From an uncultured Bacteroidales bacterium (GTDB lineage: Bacteria > Bacteroidota > Bacteroidia > Bacteroidales > Muribaculaceae): DNA of 64,000 nucleotides. The notes under the pieces were generated by a model that saw only the letters and a list, made by a program, of their open reading frames with translations, searched no databases and was not told where the DNA came from. The translations under genes and the position numbers were made by a program. Positions 16,206-25,081 of this stretch are shown here, one piece after another. The DNA lies in assembly GCA_947573135.1 (NCBI GenBank), contig CANPDU010000008.1, positions 1 to 64,000 of the forward strand. The letters are read 5' to 3'. How positions within the stretch are numbered: position 1 is the first letter of the stretch; every line of letters starts with the position of its first letter.

Positions 16206-17012
16206 TTAATTGTTGTTAGCGGCCGACATGCGCGCCGATGAAACGATATTGGTAAGATCTATAAACTCCGCTACACTCAGCTGCTCCGGACGCATTGCAA
16301 AAAGAGGACTGTCAGCGACCTGTGCACCGGGAGGGAGAAGACTCTTAACAGAATTGCGTATTGTCTTGCGCCGCTGACCGAAAGTCGTCTTCACGACCGT
16401 GCGGAAGAGCGCCTCGTCGCATCCGAGATCTGTGACGCTGTTTCGGCGCATAATGATCACTCCCGATTTGACTTTGGGCGGCGGATTGAACACATGCTCA
16501 CTGACCGTGAACAGATAATCTATGTCATACCACGCCTGAAGCAGCACACTAAGGATGCCACGGGTCTTTGTGCCGGGCCCGGCAGCGATTCGTTCGGCTA
16601 CTTCGCGCTGCAGCATCCCGGAGCAACAAGGTATCATATCCTTATAGTCAAGGACATGAAAGAAAATCTGCGATGAAATATTATAAGGATAGTTGCCTAT
16701 CACACAGAATTTCCGGCCGGGAAATATCGCAGCGAGATCAAGCCGGAGAAAATCGCCCTCAATAATGCGTGAGCCGTCGCCAAGCTCAGGGAAATTGGTT
16801 TTCAGGTAATCGACGCTCTCACGGTCGATCTCAACGACCGTGACATCATGACCGGCTTCAAGCAGCGGCCGTGTCAGCACACCCATGCCCGGGCCTACCT
16901 CGAGAACGGGCAGGCCTTTATAGTCATCAAGCGTGGCTGCGATACGCGCCGCCACTGACAAATCGGTCAGAAAATGCTGACCGAGAGCTTTTTTGGGTTT
17001 TACCTGCGGCAT
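16206..17012 (-). CDS. rsmA: 16S rRNA adenine(1518/1519) dimethyltransferase RsmA (KsgA)
   Basis: Dimethylates the two adenines of the helix-45 loop of 16S rRNA late in small-subunit assembly. The 268-residue protein shows KKALGQHFL at the N-terminus, the SAM loop VLEVGPGMGVLT, VEIDRE, the catalytic NYPYNIS (N-x-P-Y variant) and the C-terminal helical domain with FGQRRKTIRN. Length is standard. It has its own well-formed promoter and is followed four bases later by mgtE. Confidence 0.96.
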   Translation of the reverse strand: MPQVKPKKALGQHFLTDLSVAARIAATLDDYKGLPVLEVGPGMGVLTRPLLEAGHDVTVVEIDRESVDYLKTNFPELGDGSRIIEGDFLRLDLAAIFPGRKFCVIGNYPYNISSQIFFHVLDYKDMIPCCSGMLQREVAERIAAGPGTKTRGILSVLLQAWYDIDYLFTVSEHVFNPPPKVKSGVIIMRRNSVTDLGCDEALFRTVVKTTFGQRRKTIRNSVKSLLPPGAQVADSPLFAMRPEQLSVAEFIDLTNIVSSARMSAANNN

Positions 17013-17028
17013 CTGACATTATTTTCCA

Positions 17029-17059
17029 CAAAAGTACAGTATTTTTGCCAATAGAACAA
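17029..17059 (-). promoter_or_regulatory. promoter of rsmA-mgtE
   Basis: On the minus strand TTG (17059-17057), a 20-base spacer and TACTTTTG (17036-17029) match the Bacteroides consensus. The ATG is at 17012, giving a leader of roughly 13 bases. The -33 element overlaps the T-tract of the preceding terminator. Confidence 0.65.
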
Positions 17060-17097
17060 AAAAATCGGGGTGCATCCATTTTCAGGAGACGCCCCGA
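17058..17097 (-). terminator. intrinsic terminator of the surface operon 20563-17130
   Basis: Read on the minus strand, TCGGGGCG pairs with TGCACCCCGA-type sequence, continued by an inner TCC/GGA stem, and is followed at once by seven T residues. It is the clearest classical intrinsic terminator in the window. Confidence 0.85.
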
Positions 17098-17129
17098 CTT
17101 ATAGTTTCAGTCCAAATATAGCCGAACTA

Positions 17130-18599
17130 TCAATATTTGATGAATGACTTGATGTAGTTTTTCTGTTCGGGAGTCATCGGGACATTGCCTTTAACGGCAT
17201 GGCTACGTACTTTGGCTGCTGAAGCAGGAGTCTGAAATGTGATGCCGAGTTCAAACGATGCGGTGTTGTCTTTCCAGATCGGCAGCAGATCAGTGATATG
17301 GTCAACCTGAACCATCGCGGGAAGGAATATGCTGAGCATCGGATTTTCAACTGCCATTTCTGTGATAAGTTTCTCGATCACGGGACCGCCGACAGAAAGT
17401 ACGAGGGGCATGAAGTCTTCGACCATTTCCTTATCAACATAGAGCTGGAAGTATTCGCCTTCGTATCTGTATTTCAAGGGCACTCCTGTCACAAACCAGC
17501 TGAGCACCTTGCGCACGAGTGCGGGACTTACGGCGCTCAGATCGATATCCATGTCTTCGGGAAGAAGAGCGCTCAGAGAAGAGATCGTCGACTGCAGCTC
17601 TTCGTCGGTCATGGTGCTGAGACTGCCGATAACCTCAAGCACCTGAGCGGCTGTTTCGGCATTGCCACCGTCTTTGACAGCCTGACTGACAATGGCATTG
17701 ATATTGGGGAGAATATAAACATACTCTTTGTCAGCATACCAGTTGACAAGGTTGGCCGGAGATTTGATCCATTCACGCTGATAGGGATTGACAGCACCGC
17801 CAAAGAATTTCGACATCAGCCATGACTGGATATTCTCGGCATCGGCGGGAAGAGGATTACCTGAATAGTCTGTCGGGATAATTGTATTGTAATAGTCGGC
17901 CGAAAGAGCTCCGTCGGCAATGAAATCAACTTTATTGAGGAATTCGGAGATTACCTGAGAGCCGAGCATCTTGACAGCAGAGCCGACATAGAGCTTGTTG
18001 TCAGCGTCGGGCGAGCCGATCACACCTCCGTCTTCCTTATTGCCGCAGGCAGCAGAGTCCTTGACAACCCACTCGAGAAAAACAGGTGTAAAATCGCTTA
18101 AACTGCTGTTTTCGCCATAGATAGTAGTCGAGAGCGCATACACGCCTGTCTTGACATCACCGCGACCATATTCAGTCAGCGATGTGGTCATATCAGCGGA
18201 AACTGTCGAGCCGTCACCGGCAATCACACCCGAAACGGTAAAATGGAACACGCCCGGTTCGCCGGCGAAAGCGCGTGCGGCGACTGTCGGTTTCGGCAGT
18301 TCGGCAGAGCCGGTATATTTGAAGTTTTCACCGGTATATTCCATATCGACAGGAACCACCAGTGTGGGATAACCGTTGACAATATTCTCAATCTTGATAT
18401 TGGCCTTGGTATCGCTCAGGGCCTCAACCGTAAGAGTTCCGCCATTGACAGTCTCGCCGTTGATTTCAACAGTGAGTTTGTCACCTGCGACAGGTTCGCT
18501 CTTGATGTTTTCAAATGGAGCCGGATCATTATCCGAGCAGCCGGTCAGGAAACCTGCGCCTGCCATGAGTACTCCGAGTGCAAATGATAGTTTTTTCAT
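17130..18599 (-). CDS. lipoprotein, possibly DUF4925-like
   Basis: A 489-residue exported lipoprotein with lipobox LTGC (Cys21) followed by SDNDPAP. The N-terminal part (about residues 40-150) is beta-rich, with two Ig-like-looking repeats (KLTVEINGETVNGGTLTVEA). The C-terminal two thirds are mostly helical. The layout resembles Bacteroidales lipoproteins annotated as DUF4925, but I assign that only tentatively and no activity can be read. It is the last gene of a three-gene operon (PCMD protein, barrel, this lipoprotein), 20 bases after the barrel gene, and ends at the strong terminator. Confidence 0.7.
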   Translation of the reverse strand: MKKLSFALGVLMAGAGFLTGCSDNDPAPFENIKSEPVAGDKLTVEINGETVNGGTLTVEALSDTKANIKIENIVNGYPTLVVPVDMEYTGENFKYTGSAELPKPTVAARAFAGEPGVFHFTVSGVIAGDGSTVSADMTTSLTEYGRGDVKTGVYALSTTIYGENSSLSDFTPVFLEWVVKDSAACGNKEDGGVIGSPDADNKLYVGSAVKMLGSQVISEFLNKVDFIADGALSADYYNTIIPTDYSGNPLPADAENIQSWLMSKFFGGAVNPYQREWIKSPANLVNWYADKEYVYILPNINAIVSQAVKDGGNAETAAQVLEVIGSLSTMTDEELQSTISSLSALLPEDMDIDLSAVSPALVRKVLSWFVTGVPLKYRYEGEYFQLYVDKEMVEDFMPLVLSVGGPVIEKLITEMAVENPMLSIFLPAMVQVDHITDLLPIWKDNTASFELGITFQTPASAAKVRSHAVKGNVPMTPEQKNYIKSFIKY

Positions 18600-18619
18600 T
18601 AGGATGAGTTTTTGGTTTG

Positions 18620-19399
18620 TCAGAATGCGTACCCGAATCCGAAATTAACATAGACCGGATACATATTGAAAGTAATTGTATTAAAATCGCTCTTAAAAAT
18701 ATTATTCAGTCCCCATGACAAATCGCCATAGACAATCAGATGCTTGAACGCCTTCCAGTCGACACCGGCCTGGATGCCGGTCTGGAATGTGGCCAAATCT
18801 TCCGAGAAATCATACGAGGCCTGGCTGTCGCCTTCGAACACAACCTTATTGCCGGTCGGATTATTTTCACGAAGATATCCGTCAAAGACGTGTCCGGAGA
18901 AATCTTTACCTGTCACAAAAGAAACATACGGTCCTAAACGCAATGCGACGCGGTGTGATACATTAAGAGCAGCCATAACGGGAATTGTCACCATTGTTTC
19001 CCTGAATTTTGTCTTTACGTGGCCTGTCCAATTGCCTTTTAGACGTTCGCCGCCGTCGCCGATGATCTCCATGCCGTAGTTCTTAACCCTTGCACGTGTT
19101 TCCATCGCTTTTGATTCGAGTTTCAGTCCGACAATTAAGCCCCATTTTTTATCCGCTCCGAACCATTTCTTCACATTTCCGCTTATCGAAAGGTTAATCG
19201 AAGGATTGAAACCTTCGATCTCGCGAATCTCGACAGGCAGAGGGATCGGTGTTGCACCGCCAATGCTCAATCCGGCGCGGACGTCGTATTCTAGTCCCAT
19301 CAGACTTGATTTAACGATACCGGGGGTATTGTCTTTCTGCGCCGACACGTTAAAAGCAAGCAAAACAGCGGCAATAAGGAAACATAACATTCTGTTCAT
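18620..19399 (-). CDS. PorT-like outer-membrane beta-barrel protein
   Basis: 259 residues. The signal peptide ends NVSA|QKDN, so cleavage would leave an N-terminal Gln. The rest is a small barrel of alternating polar/apolar strands (KWGLIVGLKLES, VALRLGPYVSFVTG, AGVDWKAFKHLIVYGDLSWG), closing with YVNFGFGYAF, the aromatic end expected for BAM recognition. Specific function unknown. Middle gene of the operon, 18 bases after the PCMD gene. Confidence 0.8.
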   Translation of the reverse strand: MNRMLCFLIAAVLLAFNVSAQKDNTPGIVKSSLMGLEYDVRAGLSIGGATPIPLPVEIREIEGFNPSINLSISGNVKKWFGADKKWGLIVGLKLESKAMETRARVKNYGMEIIGDGGERLKGNWTGHVKTKFRETMVTIPVMAALNVSHRVALRLGPYVSFVTGKDFSGHVFDGYLRENNPTGNKVVFEGDSQASYDFSEDLATFQTGIQAGVDWKAFKHLIVYGDLSWGLNNIFKSDFNTITFNMYPVYVNFGFGYAF

Positions 19400-19417
19400 A
19401 GTCTCAAAATGTTTTTT

Positions 19418-20563
19418 TTAGTCTTCGTCTTCTTTGAACTCAATCACAAGTTCATCAACCATCAGGACACTTCCAGGAGCGCCCTCAAACTGCGCTCCGT
19501 CTGCGCTCGAAGCACAGACAATAGCAAGATTGTAATTACCATTGGCAAGTTTTACAGGATCAACGGTCTTGCCCGGGCGGAAAACGAACGGGATATCAAA
19601 TTCTTTCCATCGGTCAGTAGAACGAGTGTCCGTGACTTCGGCCGTGGCAAGTATGTAAGGATTGTTGATATCAAGTGTATTGTTCCCGTCAAGGGTCGGT
19701 TTTTCAGGCGTTGACTCGTAGAAAACTGCATACAGAGCAAATTCGTCAATGCGGCCATTTACGGGAGACAATTTGTCGGGAGCGTTTTTATCAAGCTTAT
19801 AAAACACGTCTCCGGCCTTATATCTGAAATAACCGCGGAAACTTGTGGGCACATGGTCAAAGGGAACTCCGAAACGAGTAGCGCTCAACGGATCCATCAG
19901 CGCGTTCAAAGTCACAAACTGACCGAGGAAAAGGTTTCCGGCAGCGAGAGGTTTATTGAGTCTTTCGGCAAGCGAGCCTGTGCGCATAGTTTCAAGACGC
20001 GCACAACTGCCGATGTATCCGTCGGGATCCTGACGCGTCGGAAAGTCGGTGTACTGAGATCCGGCTCCAGTCAAAGAATATCCGGCATTGGCTGTAGCCC
20101 AGTCAAAAAGGGGATTTCCGTTGTCATCAAGTTCATAAAATACGTGGTATTTGCCGTCGGAGCTCAGCCTGACATGCTCCAGACCGGCTTTAAGGGTGCT
20201 GAGCGCAGAAGTGGTGGCTTCCACACGATAAGTCTTTTTCCAGACGCCGTCCTGAGATGTCACGGTATAATACTGGGGAGAGGTGAAGTCAAGATGTGTA
20301 CCGCTCTGAGGATCGATTGTCGCACCGGGTGTAAGAGTAAATTCCGGAGCCAGTGATGTGAGATCAGTTCCCTTGCGGAGCATCAGTATAATACGGTCGT
20401 TCTCAATCACCGGCTGTCGGTTAAGTATCGTCTGATCAAGCATACAACCGATTATATCAGCTTCAGCATTGGGAGCTTCATCACGGATACATGCAGTTGC
20501 AAATAATTCAGTCAGTAGAATTGCAACAATAACTTTGCATAGTCGCACTATAATTCTTACCAT
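19418..20563 (-). CDS. PCMD-domain lipoprotein
   Basis: 381 residues. The signal region ends FATAC (Cys25), consistent with lipidation. An N-terminal bacterial Ig-like domain (about residues 30-120; RKGTDLTSLAPEFTLTPGATI, YYTVTSQDGVWKKTYRVE) is followed by a PCMD domain (putative carbohydrate metabolism domain, about 140-380). That domain shows the typical GSCARLET, FRGYFRYKAGD and LVIEFKE. PCMD proteins are Bacteroidetes surface proteins thought to bind carbohydrate; direct biochemical evidence is scarce. First gene of the operon, with a -7 box upstream. Confidence 0.82.
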   Translation of the reverse strand: MVRIIVRLCKVIVAILLTELFATACIRDEAPNAEADIIGCMLDQTILNRQPVIENDRIILMLRKGTDLTSLAPEFTLTPGATIDPQSGTHLDFTSPQYYTVTSQDGVWKKTYRVEATTSALSTLKAGLEHVRLSSDGKYHVFYELDDNGNPLFDWATANAGYSLTGAGSQYTDFPTRQDPDGYIGSCARLETMRTGSLAERLNKPLAAGNLFLGQFVTLNALMDPLSATRFGVPFDHVPTSFRGYFRYKAGDVFYKLDKNAPDKLSPVNGRIDEFALYAVFYESTPEKPTLDGNNTLDINNPYILATAEVTDTRSTDRWKEFDIPFVFRPGKTVDPVKLANGNYNLAIVCASSADGAQFEGAPGSVLMVDELVIEFKEDED

Positions 20564-20604
20564 TTGTACAGCAGCATAAGGATTATTGATTAACTTTTAT
20601 GGTG

Positions 20605-20612
20605 CAAAGATA
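20605..20612 (-). promoter_or_regulatory. -7 box of the PCMD operon
   Basis: TATCTTTG on the minus strand, about 42 bases before the start codon. No TTG at the ideal -33 spacing. The rest of 20564-20761 contains this box, the ribosomal terminator and no gene. Confidence 0.5.
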
Positions 20613-20698
20613 GTTATATTTCCGCAAACATAACACTTTTATGTCGTTTTGATTACAGCGGAAGTGCAATTAAGCGTAAGAACGAGTTCATAGAATCA

Positions 20699-20734
20699 AC
20701 AAACGCCGTACCTGTTGAAAGGTATGGCGTTTGT
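20699..20734 (-). terminator. hairpin terminator of the ribosomal supercluster
   Basis: ACAAACGCCATACC pairs with GGTACGGCGTTTGT over 14 bp (one wobble pair) with an 8-base loop, 27 bases after the rplQ stop. The following TGATTCTATG is only weakly T-rich. Confidence 0.7.
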
Positions 20735-20761
20735 CGAATATATGAGATTTGTTTCCGATTA

Positions 20762-21250
20762 TTACTCAGCAGCGGGTGTTTCGGCCGGAGTTTCAGCTGC
20801 GGGTGCTGCTTCTGCGACAGGAGCAGCTGCTTTTTTACGAGAGCGGCGTGTTGTCTTGGTCTTAGCCTCTTTTTTGTCCTTGAGCATATTTTCGTTATAG
20901 TCGACAAGCTCAATGAAGCAAGTTTTGGCGTTGTCACCGAGACGGTTTCCTGTTTTGAGGATACGGGTGTAGCCTCCGGGGCGGTCAGCGATCTTCTCAG
21001 CGATCTCACCAAAGAGGACTTTGACTGCTTCTTTGTTCTGAAGATAGCTGAAAACAAGGCGACGGTTTGACATGTTGTCGTTCTTAGCGCGGTTGATTAA
21101 TGGCTCGGCGTAGACACGGAGCGCTTTAGCCTTTGCAAGCGTCGTGTTGATGCGCTTGTGAAGGATAAGCGATATTGTCATGTTAGCGAGCAACGCATCG
21201 CGATGTGCTTTGGTGCGGCTAAGGTGGTTGAAATTTTTATTGTGTCTCAT
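20762..21250 (-). CDS. rplQ: 50S ribosomal protein bL17
   Basis: Large-subunit protein near the tunnel exit. Residues 1-116 are the standard bL17 fold ([26 protein letters not shown]-like [29 protein letters not shown]). The last 40 or so residues are a Lys-rich then Ala/Pro/Glu-rich tail beyond the core found in short bL17 proteins, a common Bacteroidetes extension likely disordered. Last gene of the supercluster, six bases after rpoA. Confidence 0.97.
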   Translation of the reverse strand: MRHNKNFNHLSRTKAHRDALLANMTISLILHKRINTTLAKAKALRVYAEPLINRAKNDNMSNRRLVFSYLQNKEAVKVLFGEIAEKIADRPGGYTRILKTGNRLGDNAKTCFIELVDYNENMLKDKKEAKTKTTRRSRKKAAAPVAEAAPAAETPAETPAAE

Positions 21251-21256
21251 CGTTTA

Positions 21257-22249
21257 TCAGTCTTTATCTAATTTATACTTTGAAATATCCATGCCGAATG
21301 ACAGGTTGAGGCTGGTAAGGAGTTCTTCAAGTTCGGTGAGCGATTTTTTACCGAAATTGCGGAACTTGAGCAGGTCGGTCTTGTTGAAAACAACGAGCTC
21401 AGCGAGAGTCTCTACCTCGGCACTCTTAAGGCAGTTGAGGGCACGAACAGAAAGGTTCATGTCAACCAGTTTAGACTTGAGAAGCTGGCGCATCTTGAGC
21501 ACTTCTTCGTCAAACTCTTCGTTGGAGTCAACCTCAGTTGTCTCGAGAGTGATCTTTTCGTCAGAGAAAACCATGAAGTGGTAGATAAGAATTTTGGCAG
21601 CCTCTTTAAGCGCGTCCTTGGGCAGAATTGTGCCGTTGGTCGTGATTTCGAGAATCAGTTTGTCGTAGTCAGTTTTCTGATCGACGCGGAAGTTTTCGAC
21701 AGCAAATTTGACATTGACAATCGGAGTGTAGATAGAGTCGATTGCGATCACATCAACTTCGTCGTTGGGGTTCTGATTTTCTTCGGCAGGCACCCAGCTT
21801 CGGCCTTTGTTGATGGTCAAAACAATAGTAAAACTTGCGCCCGGATCCAAATGACAGATGACAAGTTCGGGATTCATAACCTCGAAGCCACTGAGAGCCT
21901 TGCCAATGTCACCGGCCGTAAACTCCTGAGTACCTGACACGGTTATGGTCGTTTTTTCGAAGTCTGTATCCTCAACGATCTGTTTGAGATTTACCTGTTT
22001 TAGATTAAGGATAATGCCGCTGACATCTTCCTTAACACCGGGTATAGTGTCAAATTCGTGTTTAACGCCGTCAATCTTGATAGATGAAATCGCATATCCC
22101 TCAAGAGAGTTGAGGAGCACACGACGGAGAGCGTTTCCTACGGTTGCACCATAGCCGGGTTCCAAAGGCTTCAACTCAAATTTGCCGTAGAAGTTGTCGG
22201 CTTCCAACATGAGGACCTTGTCAGGTTTTTGGAATGCTATAATAGCCAT
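21257..22249 (-). CDS. rpoA: RNA polymerase alpha subunit
   Basis: 330 residues. The N-terminal dimerisation domain (about 1-230) includes [20 protein letters not shown] and [14 protein letters not shown]. The C-terminal domain (about 255-330) contains the helix-hairpin-helix DNA/activator-binding region ([35 protein letters not shown]). It scaffolds polymerase assembly and contacts UP elements and activators. It sits in the alpha part of the cluster between rpsD and rplQ. Confidence 0.98.
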   Translation of the reverse strand: MAIIAFQKPDKVLMLEADNFYGKFELKPLEPGYGATVGNALRRVLLNSLEGYAISSIKIDGVKHEFDTIPGVKEDVSGIILNLKQVNLKQIVEDTDFEKTTITVSGTQEFTAGDIGKALSGFEVMNPELVICHLDPGASFTIVLTINKGRSWVPAEENQNPNDEVDVIAIDSIYTPIVNVKFAVENFRVDQKTDYDKLILEITTNGTILPKDALKEAAKILIYHFMVFSDEKITLETTEVDSNEEFDEEVLKMRQLLKSKLVDMNLSVRALNCLKSAEVETLAELVVFNKTDLLKFRNFGKKSLTELEELLTSLNLSFGMDISKYKLDKD

Positions 22250-22272
22250 GGATCTGATTGTTTTATAAGTTA

Positions 22273-22878
22273 TTACTTAGAGTACAACTCGACGATGAGC
22301 TGCTCTTTGATGTTCTCGGGGATATCTTCACGGGCGGGAACGTGGAGAAGTTTACCAGCCTTCAGAGATTCGTCCCATTCGATCCAGGGGTATTTGCTGT
22401 GGTTGAAACCAGCGAGCGCATCAGCAATAACTTCGAGAGATTTAGATTTTTCACGCACGCCGACAACGTCGCCGGGCTTAACCTGATAAGACGCGATATT
22501 GACAACATCACCGTTAACGGTAATGTGGCGGTGGAGAACCAGCTGGCGCGCAGCAGCTCGGGTGGGAGCGATGCCGAGACGGAATACTACATTGTCGAGA
22601 CGCGATTCGAGAAGCTGGAGAAGGATCTCACCGGTGATACCTTTGAGGCTCGAAGCTTTTTCGAAAAGGTTGCGGAACTGACGTTCGAGCACTCCGTAAG
22701 TGTATTTAGCTTTTTGTTTTTCGCGGAGCTGAACGCCATATTCAGAAGTCTTGCGACGGCGGTTTGCGCCATGCTGCCCGGGGGGGAAGTTACGGCGCTG
22801 GAGCACTTTGTCAGCACCGAAAATTGGTTCGCCGAATTTGCGTGCGATTTTGGTCTTAGGACCTGTGTATCTTGCCAT
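22273..22878 (-). CDS. rpsD: 30S ribosomal protein uS4
   Basis: 201 residues. Primary 16S rRNA-binding protein that nucleates the 30S body. N-terminal [20 protein letters not shown] and the S4 RNA-binding domain (about residues 95-155; [25 protein letters not shown]) are intact. No N-terminal CxxC zinc motif is seen, so it is the zinc-free type. A 202-base structured gap precedes it, suggesting its own post-transcriptional control. Confidence 0.97.
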   Translation of the reverse strand: MARYTGPKTKIARKFGEPIFGADKVLQRRNFPPGQHGANRRRKTSEYGVQLREKQKAKYTYGVLERQFRNLFEKASSLKGITGEILLQLLESRLDNVVFRLGIAPTRAAARQLVLHRHITVNGDVVNIASYQVKPGDVVGVREKSKSLEVIADALAGFNHSKYPWIEWDESLKAGKLLHVPAREDIPENIKEQLIVELYSK

Positions 22879-23080
22879 TTTAGTTTAAATCAGTTAGTTA
22901 ATGAGACATTTCGATCTGACGTCAATCAAGGCCTTTTAGTGCAGCCGCGACCATAGAGAGGTGATAAAAATTATGGTCTATTCACGTTTGACCTTTGCGT
23001 CGTGCGGTCAAGCCGCCTGAAAGTCCCGGGAAATTGGAGATAAAATATTACTAAAAGTCGAAAGCAGAGTTGACTGATAA
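22879..23080 (-). promoter_or_regulatory. structured intergenic region upstream of rpsD, candidate S4 autoregulatory leader
   Basis: By far the longest gap in the alpha section, where other neighbours are about 6-40 bases apart. Read as RNA it holds TTGACC/GGTCAA (22988-23011, 12-base loop), GACCATA/TATGGTC (22949-22978, 16-base loop), GC-rich blocks flanking both, and a possible closing pair between its ends (AGTCAA with TTGATT). No promoter box and no ORF is evident. uS4 represses its own operon through mRNA structures in several phyla, and leader motifs upstream of rpsD are reported for Bacteroidia; assignment here is inference. Confidence 0.55.
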
Positions 23081-23470
23081 TTAAACTCTTCTTCTCTTAG
23101 GCGGACGGCAACCGTTATGCGGAAGCGGAGTAACGTCGATAATCTCGACTACTTCGATGCCTGCGCCGTGTATAGTTCGGATAGCAGATTCGCGACCGTT
23201 ACCGGGACCTTTGACATAAGCTTTGACTTTGCGGAGACCGAGATCGAACGCGACTTTAGCGCAATCCTGAGCTGCCATCTGAGCAGCGTAGGGGGTATTC
23301 TTCTTTGAACCGCGGAAGCCCATTTTACCGGCAGAGGACCAGGAGATTACCTGACCTTCGCTGTTGGCTAAGCACACGATAATGTTGTTGAAAGATGAGT
23401 GAACGTGAAGTTGACCTTCAGCAGTAACTTTGACGTTTCTCTTCTTTGCTGCGACTGTCTTTTTTGCCAT
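23081..23470 (-). CDS. rpsK: 30S ribosomal protein uS11
   Basis: 129 residues. Forms the 30S platform next to the Shine-Dalgarno/anti-Shine-Dalgarno site. Signature [40 protein letters not shown] and the C-terminal [18 protein letters not shown] are complete. It follows rpsM after nine bases and is followed by the structured rpsD leader. Confidence 0.97.
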   Translation of the reverse strand: MAKKTVAAKKRNVKVTAEGQLHVHSSFNNIIVCLANSEGQVISWSSAGKMGFRGSKKNTPYAAQMAAQDCAKVAFDLGLRKVKAYVKGPGNGRESAIRTIHGAGIEVVEIIDVTPLPHNGCRPPKRRRV

Positions 23471-23479
23471 AATTCAATA

Positions 23480-23860
23480 TTATTTAGTAGCTTTCTTCTT
23501 GTTAGCAACGGTTTTCTTGCGTCCCTTACGGGTACGAGCATTATTCTTTGTCGACTGACCGCGTACGGGAAGTCCGTTACGGTGACGGATGCCGCGATAG
23601 CAACCGATGTCCATCAGACGTTTGATATTGAGCTGGATTTCGCTGCGGAGATCACCTTCGACCTTATAGTCGCTGCCGATGACTTCGCGCACTTTCGCAG
23701 CCTGCTCGTCGGTCCAGTCTTTGACTTTGATATTGACGTCAACACCAGCCTTCTCAAGAATAGATTTGGCTGCGCTGCGACCGATGCCGAAGATATAAGT
23801 CAAGGCGATTTCACCTCTTTTGTTTTGGGGGAGGTCAACTCCCACGATTCTTACTGCCAT
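23480..23860 (-). CDS. rpsM: 30S ribosomal protein uS13
   Basis: 126 residues. Head protein making the inter-subunit bridge with uL5 and contacting the P-site tRNA through its basic tail. [50 protein letters not shown] and [14 protein letters not shown] are the expected elements. It lies 37 bases downstream of rpmJ. Confidence 0.97.
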   Translation of the reverse strand: MAVRIVGVDLPQNKRGEIALTYIFGIGRSAAKSILEKAGVDVNIKVKDWTDEQAAKVREVIGSDYKVEGDLRSEIQLNIKRLMDIGCYRGIRHRNGLPVRGQSTKNNARTRKGRKKTVANKKKATK

Positions 23861-23897
23861 AAATTACGTATTATTTTTTCTGCAAAAATAATAAAAA

Positions 23898-24014
23898 TTA
23901 TCCTTGACGTTGTTTGTACTTAGGGTTTTTCTTGTTAATCACGTAGAGACGTCCCTTACGACGGACAATCTTGCTGTCGGGGGTGCGTTTTTTGATTGAA
24001 GCTCTGACTTTCAT
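23898..24014 (-). CDS. rpmJ: 50S ribosomal protein bL36, zinc-free form
   Basis: A 38-residue protein absent from the ORF track because of its length. It starts [10 protein letters not shown] and ends NPKYKQRQG, both typical of bL36. The zinc ligands of the C+ form (Cys, Cys, Cys, His) are all replaced: the usual CxxC position reads RTPDS, and the later Cys/His positions read Asn and Tyr. It should therefore fold without zinc. It lies between infA and rpsM, the usual place. Confidence 0.95.
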   Translation of the reverse strand: MKVRASIKKRTPDSKIVRRKGRLYVINKKNPKYKQRQG

Positions 24015-24040
24015 ATCTTTTAGTAGTTTTGATTTTAAGA

Positions 24041-24259
24041 TTATTTGTAACGGAATGCAATCCGGCCTTTTGAAAGATCGTAGGGCGACATTTCGACACG
24101 CACCTTATCGCCGGGCAGGATTTTAATATAGTGCATACGCATCTTGCCGGAGATATGGGCTGTGATTTCGTGGCCGTTTTCAAGTTCAACACGGAACATT
24201 GCGTTGGACAGTGCTTCGACGATAGTTCCGTCTTGTTCGATTGCTGCTTGTTTTGCCAT
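24041..24259 (-). CDS. infA: translation initiation factor IF-1
   Basis: 72 residues, a single S1/OB-fold domain ([52 protein letters not shown]). Binds the A-site region of the 30S subunit during initiation. Located between map and rpmJ as in many bacteria, nine bases after map. Confidence 0.97.
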   Translation of the reverse strand: MAKQAAIEQDGTIVEALSNAMFRVELENGHEITAHISGKMRMHYIKILPGDKVRVEMSPYDLSKGRIAFRYK

Positions 24260-24268
24260 ATTATCGGG

Positions 24269-25051
24269 TTAAATAAATCTATCTGTTAATACTTCCTGGA
24301 TATAGTCGAATGTTGTCATGATCTCGACATGGTCACCGATCACTGCGAGTGTGTGCTCGTAATGAGCCGAAGGCCGGCGGTCTTTTGTGCGACATGTCCA
24401 GCCGTCGCGCTCAATCACGATGTTGCGGCTGCCCATATTGATCATCGGTTCGATGCAGATACACATACCGTTACGTATCACAGGACCTATACCGCGCCGC
24501 CCGTAGTTGGGCACTTCGGGAGATTCGTGCATGCTGCGTCCGATACCATGGCCGCACATTTCGCGAACGACAGAGTAACCGCGGTGTTCACAATATGTCT
24601 GGATGGCATTTGCAATATCACCTATACGGTGACCGGGGCGGCAAGCCTCGATGCCGACGTAGAGTGACTCTTTAGTGGTCTTGCATAGCTGCAGGACCTT
24701 CGGATCGACTTCTCCTACGGGAAAAGTGTAGCAAGAATCGCCCATAAAGCCATCTTTTTCAACGACGGTATCAATTCCTATAATATCGCCTTCGCGAAGA
24801 GCATAGTTGGAAGGGAAACCATGTACGACGGTCTCATTGACTTCGATACACAGAGTGCCCGGAAAACCTTCATATCCGAGACAGGCAGGCCGACCGCCAT
24901 TGTCGCGAATAAATTCGCGGGCAATGGAGTCGAGCTTTAGTGTCGTTACGCCGGGAGCAATCCATCGCGCTACCTCGCCGAGAGTTCGGCTGACGAGCGT
25001 AGTCGCCTCGCGCATAATTTCGATTTCTTCCGGAGTCTTCAGATAGATCAT
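24269..25051 (-). CDS. map: methionine aminopeptidase, type I
   Basis: Removes N-terminal Met from nascent proteins. 260 residues, pita-bread fold. Metal ligands are visible in order: Asp of GIDTVV, Asp of MGDSCY, His of CGHGIG, Glu of CIEPMI and Glu of EHTLAV. The substrate-positioning HGFPSN is present. There is no zinc-finger or SH3-like N-terminal extension (type Ia). It is encoded between secY and infA in the spc section, as in other Bacteroidota. Confidence 0.96.
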   Translation of the reverse strand: MIYLKTPEEIEIMREATTLVSRTLGEVARWIAPGVTTLKLDSIAREFIRDNGGRPACLGYEGFPGTLCIEVNETVVHGFPSNYALREGDIIGIDTVVEKDGFMGDSCYTFPVGEVDPKVLQLCKTTKESLYVGIEACRPGHRIGDIANAIQTYCEHRGYSVVREMCGHGIGRSMHESPEVPNYGRRGIGPVIRNGMCICIEPMINMGSRNIVIERDGWTCRTKDRRPSAHYEHTLAVIGDHVEIMTTFDYIQEVLTDRFI

Positions 25052-25081
25052 TATATTTGACTTAATAATGTAGCGTTACGG

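Noticed and set aside
22258-22956. 232-residue plus-strand ORF over rpsD
   Set aside because: Antisense to uS4, whose sequence is unambiguous; similar long antisense ORFs occur over rpsK/rpsM, mgtE and rplP because of biased codon use.
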